Positions 10,240-21,974 are shown, counted from the stretch's first letter. The stretch is 64,000 bases of DNA from Heligmosomoides polygyrus polygyrus (GCA_947396885.1 OX377204.1:41377975-41441974); one strand, 5' to 3'. The notes: generated by a model from the letters alone, not told the origin. A program made the numbers and translations.

Positions 10240-13200
10240 TACGAAATGTAGCAGTAGAGCACTACATCTCCTAGTATTCGGCAACATTATTGACATAGGA
10301 ACGTACTGAAGGTGGCTAAAGATGAAACACTTTTGAAGTTACGGCCAAGAGGAAGCTTCATGCAATTCTGTAAGCAGTAGTGTCCTGGTGAACTGATCGT
10401 GCTTAGAGTGTCTCATCAAATCATTGTCATCGTCAGAGTCTATACCTTCTTCGAGCAGAACAGAGTGGACGTGGTAGGCTGAGGACCTACGCGAGACTAC
10501 TGAATATATGCAACATCTGTCTAAGACTGGCAAAAGCTACCCGAACGAGTACCATCACCAAAAACAGACAGAGTCGTAGCTTCGCTTCCGGTCCTACAAT
10601 CCTGCTTTAAGAGAATTTCTTGGATTTCTTACCTTGCAGATGAGCTCATAACCTAGACATTCAGAACGCTAACCTATACGGAGGGTTGCATGAAATGGAC
10701 GAGTGGGGTTGGTTCCCCACAAGAAAAGTCACAAACTACGAGCAGAAGTACTCTCTATCGATGAATCCTCCACCCCTCAGCAGTTGTAACGTGCGAAAAC
10801 TGAGAGAAGGCCGTAAGGAGGCATATGCGTGCCCAGCCAGAGATGAGACGGGCAGGCGATCTTCAGGGAACACCGTCGAGCTGAATGAGCGGGACGAGCA
10901 GCTGATCGCGCCGCCCACTGTGCTGCTGCGCAATCAGATGACATCGCCGAGTGTGATAATTGCCTACGCCAGAGGCTATCATCTCGGCCCACATTCGCAA
11001 CCCAACAGCACATGAAAGTGTCAGTCGCCGTTTCGGCGGGGCATCTCGGTGACCTTCTAGCCGAGAACGAGATTGCATTATCGCTTCCATTCTGACAGAA
11101 CGCGCCCCGCGAACGCACACTGTTTAATAGGGCCGTGAAGACTCCTCACGTATATTTGGAATGGAGTGCTAGAATATGGCGTGTCATCGACAGGTAGTCA
11201 ATGAAGGCGCCCGTGAATACAAAGGATAAGCGACAACGCTGCTGTACTCCCTCACGATGCGTTTCGCCGACGACATTGAAGGCTGCTTGAAGGTGTGCAG
11301 AATGTCCAGTGGTGGTGTAAAGCTTAGAACTATTCAGTCAGTTTATCCTTCTCAAGGTCAAATAAGGGGAAGGCAACCCAAGGAGGTTTTCGTAGATAAC
11401 ATAGCGAGAAACAATATCGCATATAGAGGGATCGTAGTTGAGCAAAGACGATCACTACTAGGACGGCCATTGACTTGTTTGGAGCAGCCTTTCACAACGA
11501 CTTGATTTTGTGGTGCTTACCTTTGCAACAACAGAAACGCTCTAGTTAGGAAGCGTTTAGTACAACGCTGCTCACGTTATAGCACGATTCGGAAAGGAAC
11601 GCTACTTTCAAAGAGACTCTAAAGCACGAGCAGCACTCTGTCCAACTGCGGTCCCACTGAAATTGAAGGAGAGCAGGACCCACAGTGATTTCTTTGTGAG
11701 ACTTATCTCCCCATGGCTTCTCCTTTATAGTCACGTCAAGATCTTCCACTGTGGCAGTATGTCGAACACGGTTCAGGGGCACGGAACTTGTGGCCGTCAT
11801 AAGCAGGAAGACTCCCCTATTAAGGGCAGAGTAGAAGAAGTCAGTTCAGACGCAGAGTACTCAGTTTTTTGGATGATCGTAACTAACTTACCTCTATTAT
11901 TTTTTATATGTTTCTCACATATTTTCGTCCTATACATAAGTTATTCTATACCTATGAGCTGTATTTGTGGATATTTCACTGTGGTTTAATCATTAAATGC
12001 GACCTGATATGAATTTCTGCTTGGAACATCGGGGACTACTACTGGGATGTCCTATGCTTCCCGCTTCGATGAGGTTTTTTCTTGTAAGTCCGAATTTTCG
12101 TGTTATACTCCGATAAGCAAAGAAGTCTCCATTCGAATCGTCGAATTTGGTCGTGGATGTGAGAACTCGATTTGAAAAGTACGGCTGTAGTTTCAGGATT
12201 TTCCCTATGTCGCTTCAGCAATTGGTCTTAAAGCTAACTAAGGTTAAGGCCAGAACGGTTCAGAATGAACTATGAGAACAGATAAGTTGGAATCCGGTAA
12301 GGAAAGACGGCTCCGCTGGTCTCACTTGGAGTGCACCACTCACTCAATGCATAAATCTTCGCGTGACATTTGGTCACGTAATTGGCCCATAAATGGACGA
12401 CGTTCTGCATTTAGGATGCCTTCTTATGTGCCTCATAGGAAGTTCTAATATTGAGGGCTGTTTTGTCTTAATCCTAGTTCTTCAACAAAGGAAAAATGTT
12501 GTTATAGACAAGTTTTGGAACTACGGATTTTTTTGGCAGAAATGAATAGATTTAGAATAGTGGTCTGAACTTTAGTTTTGGTTTCTTTCTATTCATGGGT
12601 CTTGTGCTGTGGAATAAGAGGTGAGCCTATGAACATTGGTATTTCTAGTAAGAATCCTAGTTCATTCTACTGCTGTAAAAAGTGTATGATTATTTTGGTT
12701 GTATTCGACAGTAATTTGATTTGCTTCTTAACAAAAAGCCGAATCTTCGGCATTAAACTGCAAATTTAAGGAACGTGGTCATCCAGAAAATTTATAACAA
12801 TTGTGTTTCCCTTCGCCCAGAAAACTTTAAGAGATCAGATGCATTTTAGCTGCAGTCGTTGGTGGTGATGTTAACTAAAAAGTTTAAAATACACCGCGAA
12901 ACTGGGGTTACTTTACGAGCTTTAAAAAAGCCTTTGGGAGTGGAGTTCCCGAGCTACGAAAATAGTTCGAAACAGAGAATTTCGGTAGACTTTAATTCAT
13001 CTGAAGGCGTTTCTAAAGGGTTTGAGAGAACTGACGTCAATCAGTTGGCAGGGCAGAAAGGAACGACGGTGATGTTCCTGGAGTAGCACAGAGGTCGTGC
13101 GGTCTGAGCGGCGAGAACATTGAAGAAGTGCAGAGCTGCGATCCGGCAGTGCACCGGAGGGCCCAACGCAGACGGAAAGCACTCGGCTCGTCCTCAACGG

Positions 13201-14870
13201 CGACTGAGCAGCGGCTCGCTATCTGACAAGGAGATCGAGGCGTCCGATGGCACGATAGATATGCCGCAGCTCCGATTCATGCATCATTTGGCTCAGCGCC
13301 GTTCACAATAGAATCGTGCCCCCGAATGTGTGGCCCGCCGCTCGCATCCGCATGTTGTACTGTAATAATCTCAACGGCTTCTTGCTGTACGAGATGAATT
13401 CCCGCATTTTAGTGCTATACAGCTCTGTGCTAACACTAAGAAGAGAATGAGGCGTAATAGCTAGGCATTCGACTAGCGGGTCAGAGAGCTACACGTCTTT
13501 TTCATGGAGGATAATACTGTTCAAGTTTTTACTTAAGGTGCATCCGATGAGAGCGGATTTGCGTTTCCATTTCATTAGAAGTTTTTCTGAGAAATCCGTC
13601 GCGAATGTTCTCCAATGAAGTACATCGAAGTTGTTCTTTACGAATTTGATCAACAACGAAGGTCATCAAACAGTACGATTTCTTTTCGAAGTTTTTTCTT
13701 TTCGTTCCAAGGCAAGAGTGAAAGTAGTGGACCGCTTTTAATTGGAAGAGTGCTTGAAGAAGTTTAATTGTCTAGACGTAAATTCGTTTTCAAAAATGGC
13801 TACATGCTTAGCTCCGTTAGCCTTTGACGGGTAGGTAAATAATCCGACCTGGGGCGAGATTCATGAATTTTACAGCGATAACATTTACAAACGACCCACA
13901 ATACAACTGCGCTCTTACACAGCTACCTAGCTTCGTACGTCTTATATTTTGCAGGGAATTTCACAGAGATTTCACCATGCGACTGCTGTTAAGTAGCGTT
14001 ATTTCCCTTCTCGGCTGTAATTTCTCCGTTAAACTGCTGTAAGTCGTTGATGAATCCGGCCCCTGGAAGCGAGGCGGAAGTATCCGACTCTATATCCTTC
14101 AGTGTATTCTCACTGTATAACAATATAAAGTTGAAATACAGGATTCCTTAAAACTGCATACAGCTTTTAGAAATCCTTCTCAAATTTATTATCTGGTGTT
14201 TGTAGGATAAGGTGATTAGTCACGCTAGCAACTGAATAAGTTTCCTGCCCATAAAGATCTCAATCTTGGCCACAGTATGGGACAACACCGCATTCATTCG
14301 GTCAATCACAGAGTCCTCCATCTGCTCATTTTTCGCCAGTCATGTCTTTAGGCCAATGATAGTATCTTCAACATCAAGACGGTGGACATCGGAATAAATA
14401 TGTGATTGTAACGTAATGCAATGCTCCTTACAGCCTCACTCTACCGTGAAATGATTCAGGTAAAAATGTGTCTTTTGGTCGAGAATTTTGTAACCAAGTT
14501 GAAAGGTAGGGAACTAATTAGGATTTCTTCTGCTCACCTATTCAAAATGGAACTCACGCTTCTGATCAAGTAATCAACCCATTAGTAGTACAATCGAGCA
14601 CATGAAGCATATCATGCGCAAGATACGGTGAGTTCATCGCATCTTGGAAAAAGGCTATTGAAATTATCACCAGCTGTTGTAATGTTGAGAATTTTGAGAC
14701 CGTTCAAATGATGACCACGCCCAGCCAGCATTGTGAGGGAGTAGGTAACAGCCTATCTAGACCCTTTCCAGTGTTTGCCCAGTGCATAGATCTCAAAATT
14801 TCGCTTTGCTTTTGCTTTTCTTCCTAGCAAGACGCGAACATAGCTCTCACCTCCTTCAATGTGCTCTCCA
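10240..14870. other. Unannotated region with scattered short ORFs
   Basis: No family could be recognised in this 4.6 kb. The most protein-like frames are a minus-strand frame at 11546-11800 (containing ATVEDLDVTIKEKPWGDKSH, with a possible AG acceptor near 11817), a plus-strand frame at 10686-11015 and a plus-strand frame at 13120-13311. A plus-strand MRFADDIEG at 11257 resembles an RT active site, but nothing around it supports that. No terminal repeats or tandem arrays were seen. Confidence 0.35.
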
Positions 14871-14871
14871 T

Positions 14872-14985
14872 TCAGCGTCCACACCCTTTTAATCAGTCCA
14901 ATTATCTCTCGACTCCTGCACTTGTTTAACAACAAGTGCAGGAGTCGAGAGATAATTGGACTGATTAAAAGGGTGTGGACGCTGA
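14872..14985. repeat. Perfect 55-bp palindrome with 4-base loop
   Basis: Bases 14872-14926 are the exact reverse complement of 14931-14985, with only TAAC between them. The arms run from TCAGCGTCCACACC to CTGCACTTGTT. Perfect identity over 55 bp implies a very recent inverted duplication, gene-conversion maintenance, or an assembly or cloning foldback artefact. Confidence 0.9.
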
Positions 14986-15036
14986 CATGACATGGGAACA
15001 CTCAGCTTCATTGTTCTGCCGCAAGAAGCAGCCAGT

Positions 15037-15507
15037 TCTTCTTCTTCTTTTTCTTCTTCAGCGTTTGTCCCGCTTCGTGGCGGGGTCCGCTATTCTGGTG
15101 TCATGACGTCACCTTTCCCGATCCAACGCTAGATCAGGGTGGACACCAGCTACTTTCAAGTCCATACGTAACGTAGCAGCCCATCGCTGCTTCGGGCGCC
15201 CTCTAGGCCGCTTTTCTATTACCTCGAAGTTAAGGCCCATATTGCGGACGTTGTCTTCCTTTCCACGCAGAACGTGGCCGTACCATCGCAAGCGTGCTTC
15301 GCGCATCTTGTCAGCTATCGGCGCGACACCGAACTTCTGCCGAATGACATCGTTTCGGATGCAGTCCATGCGGGTGACTCCAGCCATCCAGCGAAGCATC
15401 TTCGTCTCCATGATGCTGAGGCGCGTTTCAACTTCCTTATCGTTAGTGGCAGGCCAACACTCAGCGCCGTACATCAGAAGAAAGAAAAAAAGAAAAAAGA
15501 AAAAACA
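15037..15507 (-). mobile_element. 5'-truncated RTE-like LINE insertion with 14-bp target duplication
   Basis: The minus strand encodes, at 15109-15474, the C-terminal tail of a non-LTR ORF2: YGAECWPATND, MLRWMAGVTRMDCIRND, RLRWYGHVLRGKED and KRPRGRPKQRW in order, then a stop and a short 3' UTR (CGGACCCCGCCACGAAGCGGG) ending in a GAA-type repeat tail. The direct repeat AAGAAGCAGCCAGT at 15023-15036 and 15508-15521 flanks it exactly, as a target-site duplication should. The RT core and endonuclease are absent. The coding tail is open for 121 codons, which suggests a fairly young copy. A purine/A-rich stretch of about 29 bases (15478-15506) lies at the 5' truncation point. Confidence 0.88.
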
Positions 15508-15521
15508 AAGAAGCAGCCAGT

Positions 15522-16260
15522 ACTACAGATCCAAAATACATAGTGAAATGCCAAAGCGAAGGGTTCGTGGGATGTGTGGAGAAATATCCCAATTGGTAAG
15601 GAACATGGGGTGTAATATGTACTGTAGCATCTCTTCATTCAATTAGTGTATCACGTTAGAAATCATACCAGGAGCAGTGGGAGTTCCGTGCCCCATGCGC
15701 GGAGTTTTTGTAAGGAGGTGGTTGAGAAGTGCGGTCTTTCATAATCGGAGAGAACTGGACCTTTTCCTGTGACAGATGCCGTGCTCAGACGACGCAGGTT
15801 CTGGAGCGACATTTCAAGGATTTCGCGACAGCTCATCTCCGTTGTGATGAATTCGCTTCAATTCATAAGGCTATGATGGATCAGAGCGCCGATAGGCAAG
15901 CAAACGCCACCAAGGATTATTTCAATGGGGGGGGGAGGGGTATTTATCGCACTCTGTTCCAACACCTCGGCTGAATTGTTGATCCGTTACGAAAACCCTA
16001 GACAACACCTCTTGTGGTATCTCCTGAGGCTCATCATAAATTAATTAAATTCAAAGAATATCATAGCTTTCCTAATCATCGCGCAACACAGTTCGTCCGA
16101 AAATTTCATCCCATAAATAAATAAATAAATAAGTGAATAAAATACAATTTAGTGACAAATTTAATATATAAAATAATTAATTCAAAAATCGATATAAATG
16201 AATAATATCTATTCGTTATAAGTAAATAAATAATAAATAAATAATTTCTATATTTTTATT
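15522..16260. other. Unannotated region ending in AT-rich simple sequence
   Basis: No gene recognised. A G-run interrupted once lies at 15926-15939. From about 16080 the sequence turns sharply AT-rich, with AAAT/AATA tracts (for example AAATAAATAAATAAATAAG at 16114-16135). These mark the left edge of the AT-rich island. Confidence 0.5.
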
Positions 16261-16739
16261 TGCGCTCATTGCTTGCCGTTACCTTGTATTTATCAAGGTA
16301 GGTTTGCCTTCTTTTCTCTCCTTTTCACTCCCCATAGCTATGCCGATGGGGTTAGACAAGTAGCTAGTGGGAAGGGAGGGTAAGTACTATGCCTCCGGCA
16401 TAGCTATTTTTCGGGAGCGCCAACCCCGGGAGACAGCCTCTCCAAAATTTCGGTACCCTTCCCACTCGTTAAGGATTGGACCATCCCTAACGTTTGATCA
16501 TGGCCAAAAACAACCGCACTCACTATTTCCAACAACCTTAGTGCTTATTTTCAGGTGTTGCAAATTTATAAATACAAGGTTGAATAAAGGTTAACGGCAG
16601 GTATAATATAAGAAATTTTGGTACAGCTATCAACTGTAACGCTTTTTGTAAAGTTTGTGTGATTATTAACCAAAAGAATTTTATTGTCATACGACTAGTT
16701 ACTGCATTTCTACTTATATAGATAACGTTGCTAGTTGCA

Positions 16740-16880
16740 TATCATCAAATGTAGCATACTGCATAAACTGTGACACTTGTGGCAAACAATATGTAGGTAT
16801 TACCACTAGAAAACTTAGAGAAAGGATCATGGAACATATGAGAAACATTTATAGCTATAATAATAAAAGAAAAAATTATT
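16740..16880 (+). pseudogene. GIY-YIG endonuclease fragment (Penelope-like element C-terminus)
   Basis: The plus-strand frame reads VAYCINCDTCGKQYVGITTR, followed by KLRERIMEHMRNI. This is the C-x2-C plus Y-VG-T core of the GIY-YIG endonuclease that forms the C-terminus of Penelope-like retroelements. The frame breaks on both sides. It lies upstream of, and on the same strand as, the reverse transcriptase remnant, the order expected if two element copies stood head to tail. Confidence 0.7.
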
Positions 16881-16904
16881 AGACGATCATTTTAATTTGT
16901 CACA

Positions 16905-17165
16905 CATAAATCAAACCATCCATTCTTTAACATAAAGATAACTGTCACAGTAAATCTTTCCACATCACAATTAGACATAAAATGGCAGAAAATAATGATA
17001 TCAATATTTTAAAAGAAAAATAACTTTTTTGAATTAAACTTTTTATGAAATCTTATCCCCATGGATTTAGTGATAATGTTAAAGACTGTGGTAATGTCAC
17101 TCAAATTACTGATACCCTCACATATAAATCAAACCATCCATTCTTTAACACAAGGATAACTAAAG
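16905..17165. repeat. Direct repeat of about 45 bp within the AT-rich island
   Basis: A stretch containing AATCAAACCATCCATTCTTT occurs near 16911 and again near 17129, with similar flanks (ACA.AAATCAAACC...TAACA.AA.GATAACT). Spacing is about 217 bp. This suggests a partial tandem duplication at the junction between endonuclease fragment and RT body. Confidence 0.65.
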
Positions 17166-19165
17166 ATCGATCTAATAGAAATAAAGCCATAAAAAAGCGA
17201 AAAAATAAAACTCAGCAATATAATCAAGGAACAATTATCTATGAAGTTAAACAATTTCTTCTTAATAATAAATTACACTACGATTTGTTTAGATTTCTTA
17301 AGTCTAGAACAAAAGTATATAGAAATACTATTACATATTACTGTGAATAGTATGGCTTCATTTACTGTACCTAAAGAACAAGAACTACTACTACTTAGTT
17401 CTCTTTGCTATTTAAATTTCAATTATTTCAACAAAATGGAATTTGTTAAAGAAAATAGAATGAAGACGAACACACATATTTAAAAATGTCCTTTGATAAT
17501 AAATATTTAAATTCACTCAATTTGAATAAGATCATAAATGACAAGGATGTAATACAACTTGCTAAAGGTAATAGCAAACCATACAAAAATTTTAGAATAA
17601 TTTATGAATATGAAAAACCTATATCTAAAGTATTATTTAATTACAGTAGCTTTCTTAATACTATAAATAGTACCTCAATAGATAACATATCGTGTAGTTG
17701 TTCTAACTATGCTACCTATATAAACCCCACTTTAATCATGTCTTAACAGGAGATATTAGTATTTTCAAGAAAATGAAAGCTTATAGTATTTTATTGAAAG
17801 GCACTAAATTTTGACTTCCACCTGTACCACAGTGTGAAAGTATTTATGATATTTGAAAGAAATATATTTGATCAAATAATTGTAAAACTAAGAAATAGAC
17901 ATAAACCTAGTTCTACCATTTGTAATAGGATTAAGGAGGTTCTAGATAGGTTCTTCTTATTAAAGAGATACAGAATTCTACTTCTTCGAGGTGAAACTAA
18001 TTCTATTTTTGAATTCAAAAAATAGAAAAAGACCTTAAAATTTTGAAACGACCCTTTATTTTGCCCTCAGGATATCCAACTATGGTTAATTTGTAAAAAG
18101 CTATATTTTTACATTATACAATCAGAGATAAATAACATGAACATGCATACCTCTAACAATATATCCTACACAACTTGGAATTGAACAAATTGCTGAAAAG
18201 CACATTACCTTTCTTCACAGTAATTTGTTAAATCCAATGGAACTAGGAACTATTCCCCTGATATATTGTATTCTTAAGCTACATAGAGACCCTGTTAAAT
18301 TTAGATTTATAACGGGAGCATCTAGTAGTAGTACGAAACCTCTTACACATTATACTTACACATAATAAAAAGCATTTTAAAAATTATGCTCTAATCGTAA
18401 GTGTTCTTAGTAATAAAGGCTGTATGAAAACTTTTTGGTCAATAAAGGATATAAACATATCCAATGAAATCTGTTCAATACAAAGCACTGGTCTTAAACT
18501 TTATACAGCAGACTTTGTAGATATGTTTCTAATATTTCTCATAACATTGTTACCCAAAATATTACACAGGTACTCAACATTTGCTTCAAAAACTCCAATA
18601 ATAAATATTTATCAGTAAATAACTATAAATGTTTTTATAATAATAAACTCCTACCTACTAACTCTATAGAGCTTATATGATACAGGATATAATCTTGTTG
18701 TTAAATTATTTATTAGTGAGCTCCTATTATAGGATAGGTAATAACATATGTAATCAAATTAAAGGTGTTCCACAGGGAGGCAACGCTAGCCTCGTTATGG
18801 CTGATTTATCTTTTTCTTATTTTGAATGCAAATATTCTGTTAACATCATTTTATTTAACAAAGCATACTAATACCAATAATAATGAATGCAATTTTTTGG
18901 ATCTGACTACATCTATAAAGGAAGGTAAGATAAGTACAAAACAATATAACAAAACTGATTACTTCGATTTTAAAATTATCAGGCTTCCGCATTGTAATTC
19001 ATGCACAAGTGAAAGCTTAAAAGGATCCGTTATATATACAGAGAATATACAGGAATTGTCGTCCTAAAAAAGGTTTTATGGACAGACTCATGTCACTTAG
19101 CCAATCTCTTGTAGATTTATGTTTCCATAATGCCGTTATCTTACAATCTATGCTAAAATGAATAT
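17045..19165 (+). pseudogene. Decayed AT-rich Penelope-like retroelement body
   Basis: Successive plus-strand frames, broken by stops and frameshifts, carry recognisable blocks. 17486-17746 has an ISCSC-containing segment before a TGD-like motif at about 17750. Near 18256 there is PLIYCILKLHRDPVKFRFI followed by TGASSSSTKPL, a pre-RT block. Near 18735 there is NQIKGVPQGGN followed by ASLVMADLSFSYFE, matching the RT motif with Q/M-G and MAD. Then FLDLTTSIKEGKI and an IRLPH block appear at 18894-19005. This order fits a Penelope-type RT. Composition is extremely AT-rich compared with the flanks. Every frame is interrupted, so it is non-functional. Subfamily not determined. Confidence 0.6.
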
Positions 19166-19608
19166 TAAAAAATAAGTGACAAGTTATAGATATGGGTTTT
19201 TCAACACATATAGAGAAGTTATATCCTTTATCGAAGCTCTGCTAAAAATTTCTTAACTATTTCCTTTTCCGTAGTAGGTGCTTCCCTCACATGACCACCT
19301 CTATCCCATTGTCTTTCTTCTTGATCTCTTTGACCTTTTTTCCGCCGTAACCTGAACTAAGGTTCAGATACATAAACCCCCCTTCCCCTCCCCCCATAAG
19401 GCTCGTCTGTACCACTACTCCCTTCCCTACTGATGATCCGCCGGGAGTAATTCGGTGGTGCTTGTCTTACTTTCCCTCTACTCTGTTATATCCTGCATAC
19501 GGTTTAGAGTTGCAACAGGATATAATTGGTTATTTATATAATAGCTATAGAGTCCGTAAATAGTCTATAAATACCATGAATACAGGCCCTTTTTGTTCAT
19601 TATTCTCT

Positions 19609-19690
19609 ACCAGACGTTAACGGCCTGCCGGCCGCAAAACGTCTGGTTGGGGCTTCGCCCAAAACCCGGAGAATAGAACACGCCGAACGT
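19609..19690 (+). other. GC-rich structured block: nested hairpins
   Basis: ACCAGACGTT (19609-19618) pairs with AACGTCTGGT (19638-19647) around a GC-rich inner hairpin (GGC/GCC). It is followed at once by a second stem TTGGG..CCCAA with loop GCTTCG. Such compact GC-rich structure stands out at the right border of an AT-rich island and suggests a structured RNA, element end or processing signal. No ribozyme core could be assigned. Confidence 0.5.
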
Positions 19691-19784
19691 CTTCTTCTGC
19701 TCTTTAGGCCTTCTCTCATTCATTAAAAAAACTGGTTTTGCTATATAGAATGGTATAGCGGAATAGGGCAAAATAGGTCCATCA

Positions 19785-20345
19785 CCTTTACTGGACCCCT
19801 TAGCTAGTCCCTCATCACTGGTTTCCCTCTGTTGTCGCCCTTTTCCGGTTCACCCTTCACTGGCCCCCCCCCCCCCTTCGTCGGTCCCCACTACTGCTCC
19901 CACCTTCGCTGGACCTCCCTTTACTGGTCTCCTCTTTACTCTTCACTGGTCCCCCTATCCTTCACCGATCCCCATTGCTGGTCCCACCCTCACTGGTCCT
20001 CCTTTTATTCATCAATTCTTTTCCGGTCCCCCTTCACTGGACCTCTCCCCCCACTTCACCGGTCCCCATTACTGGCCCCTTCCTTACCGCTCCCCTTCAC
20101 CTGGTCCCCTTCACTGATCAACCATCTACCGTTCCCCTTTACTGGACCCCTTCCTCCTTCACCGGTCCTCCTTCACTGGACCACTCCCCCCCCCCCCCTT
20201 CAACGGTCCCTATTACTGGTCCCTTCCTCACCGATCCCCCTTCGCTGGACCCCTCACTCACCGGCCCCCATTGGTGGTCCCACTTTCACTGGTCCCTCCT
20301 TTATTGGTCCTTTACCGGTCCCTATTGTTTCTCATTTTTAACCGG
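19785..20345. repeat. Pyrimidine-rich minisatellite (CACTGGTCCCC-type units)
   Basis: About 560 bp of short degenerate units of roughly 12-13 bases built on TTCACTGGTCCC / TTCACCGGTCCC, with C-runs at 19867-19876 and 20186-20198. The plus strand is almost purely C/T with interspersed ACTGG. Long open frames here (Pro/Ser/Trp-rich) follow from the repeat and are not genes. Confidence 0.85.
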
Positions 20346-20374
20346 TCCCAAAATAGTGGTCCCACCTTCACTGG

Positions 20375-21850
20375 TAACACGCCGTGTGAATCCGGAACCC
20401 TTGGCGCGGCATTGGTGACACCTCTTCTGAATCCAGGCACCTGATGAACGACGTCGGGACATGTGTTCTCAACCCGAACGTGCTTTGCGCGACGTCGGTG
20501 ATACGTCGTCTGAATCTGGAACCCTTGACGCGCATCGGTCACACGTCGTCTGAATCTGGGAGGCCTTTCGCGACATCGGTGACACGTCGTCTGAATCTGG
20601 GAGGCCTTTCGCGGCATTGGTGACACCTCTTCTGAATCCAGGCACCTGATGAACGAGTCGGGACATGTGTTCTCAACCCGAACGTGCTTTGCGCGACGTC
20701 GGTGACACGTCGTCTGAATCTGGAACCCTTGACGCGCATCGGTCACACGTCGTCTGAATCTGGAAGGCCTTTCGCGACATCGGTGACACGTCGTCTGAAT
20801 CTGGAAGGTCTTTCGCTACATTGGTGACAGCTCTTCTGAATCCAGGCACCTGATGAACGACGTCGGGACATGTGTTCTCAACCCGAACGTGCTTTGCGCG
20901 ACATCATTGACACGTCATGTGAATCCGGAACCCCTGGCGCGACGTCGGTGACACGTCGTCTGAATCTGGAACCCTTGACGCGCATCGGTCACACGTCGTC
21001 TGAATCTGGAAGGCCTTTCGCGACATCGGTGACACGTCGTCTGAATCTGGAAGGTCTTTCGCTACATTGGTGACAGCTCTTCTGAATCCAGGCACCTGAT
21101 GAACGACGTCGGGACATGTGTTCTCAACCCGAACGTGCTTTGCGCGACATCATTGACACGTCATGTGAATCCGGAACCCCTGGCGCGACGTCGGTGACAC
21201 GTCGTCTGAATCTGGAACCCTTGACGCGCATCGGTCACACGTCGTCTGAATCTGGAAGGCCTTTCGCGACATCGGTGACACGTCGTCTGAATCTGGGAGG
21301 CCTTTCGCGGCATTGGTGACACCTCTTCTGAATCCAGGCACCTGATGAACGAGTCGGGACATGTGTTCTCAACCCGAACGTGCTTTGCGCGACGTCGGTG
21401 ACACGTCGTCTGAATCTGGAACCCTTGACGCGCATCGGTCACACGTCGTCTGAATCTGGAAGGCCTTTCGCGACATCGGTGACACGTCGTCTGAATCTGG
21501 AAGGTCTTTCGCTACATTGGTGACAGCTCTTCTGAATCCAGGCACCTGATGAACGACGTCGGGACATGTGTTCTCAACCCGAACGTGCTTTGCGCGACAT
21601 CATTAACACGTCATGTGAATCCGGAACCCCTGGCGCGACGTCGGTGACACCTCTTCTCAACCCGGACGTCCTTTGCGCGATATTGGTGACCCGTCTTCTC
21701 AACCCAGACGCCTGTTGAACGACGTCGGTGCACCCTTTCTGAACTCGGACGCTCGCTTTCACGACGTCGATGACACATGTTCGGAACTCGGACGCCCTCT
21801 GCGTGACATCGGCGACACGTCTTCTGACCCCTCTCAACACGACGTAGATG
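20375..21850. repeat. 41-bp satellite with 5- and 6-monomer higher-order units
   Basis: The monomer is about 41 bp and centres on GGTGACACGTCGTCTGAATC. A distinctive monomer beginning ATGTGTTCTCAACCCG recurs at 20461, 20665, 20870, 21116, 21361 and 21566. These spacings are about 204, 205, 246, 245 and 205, i.e. five or six monomers of 41. Roughly 35 monomers are present and they decay towards the right end (21640-21850). Because 41 is not a multiple of 3, each long frame cycles through three phases with a 41-residue protein period. Open frames on both strands are by-products. Confidence 0.92.
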
Positions 21851-21897
21851 ACACCTCGCCTGAAGCCGGATGGCTACTACTCGACGTTTACGAAAGG

Positions 21898-21972
21898 CCA
21901 GATGGACAGACGGACGGGCAGACGGACGGACAGACGGAGGGACAGACGGAAGGACGGACGGAAGGACAGGCA
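21898..21972. repeat. GACG/GACA tetranucleotide tract
   Basis: A run of GACGGACAGACGGA-type tetranucleotide repeats directly follows the decayed end of the 41-bp satellite. It is a simple repeat of about 75 bp with G/A and C/G variants. Confidence 0.85.
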
Positions 21973-21974
21973 CA

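Noticed and set aside
11257..11505. MRFADDIEG as a reverse transcriptase active site
   Set aside because: No other RT block lies nearby in any frame, so the match is best treated as chance.
19426..19460. CTGATGATCCGCC as a hammerhead core
   Set aside because: The stem after CTGATGA can pair (CCGCC/GGTGG), but the required GAAA does not follow.
19832..20418. Plus-strand Pro/Ser/Trp-rich frames of 147-169 codons
   Set aside because: They are translations of the pyrimidine minisatellite; composition is dictated by the repeat.
20312..21840. Long open frames on both strands through the 41-bp satellite
   Set aside because: They follow from a stop-poor 41-bp repeat cycling through three phases. 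Both strands are open and there is no start context, splice support or non-repetitive part.
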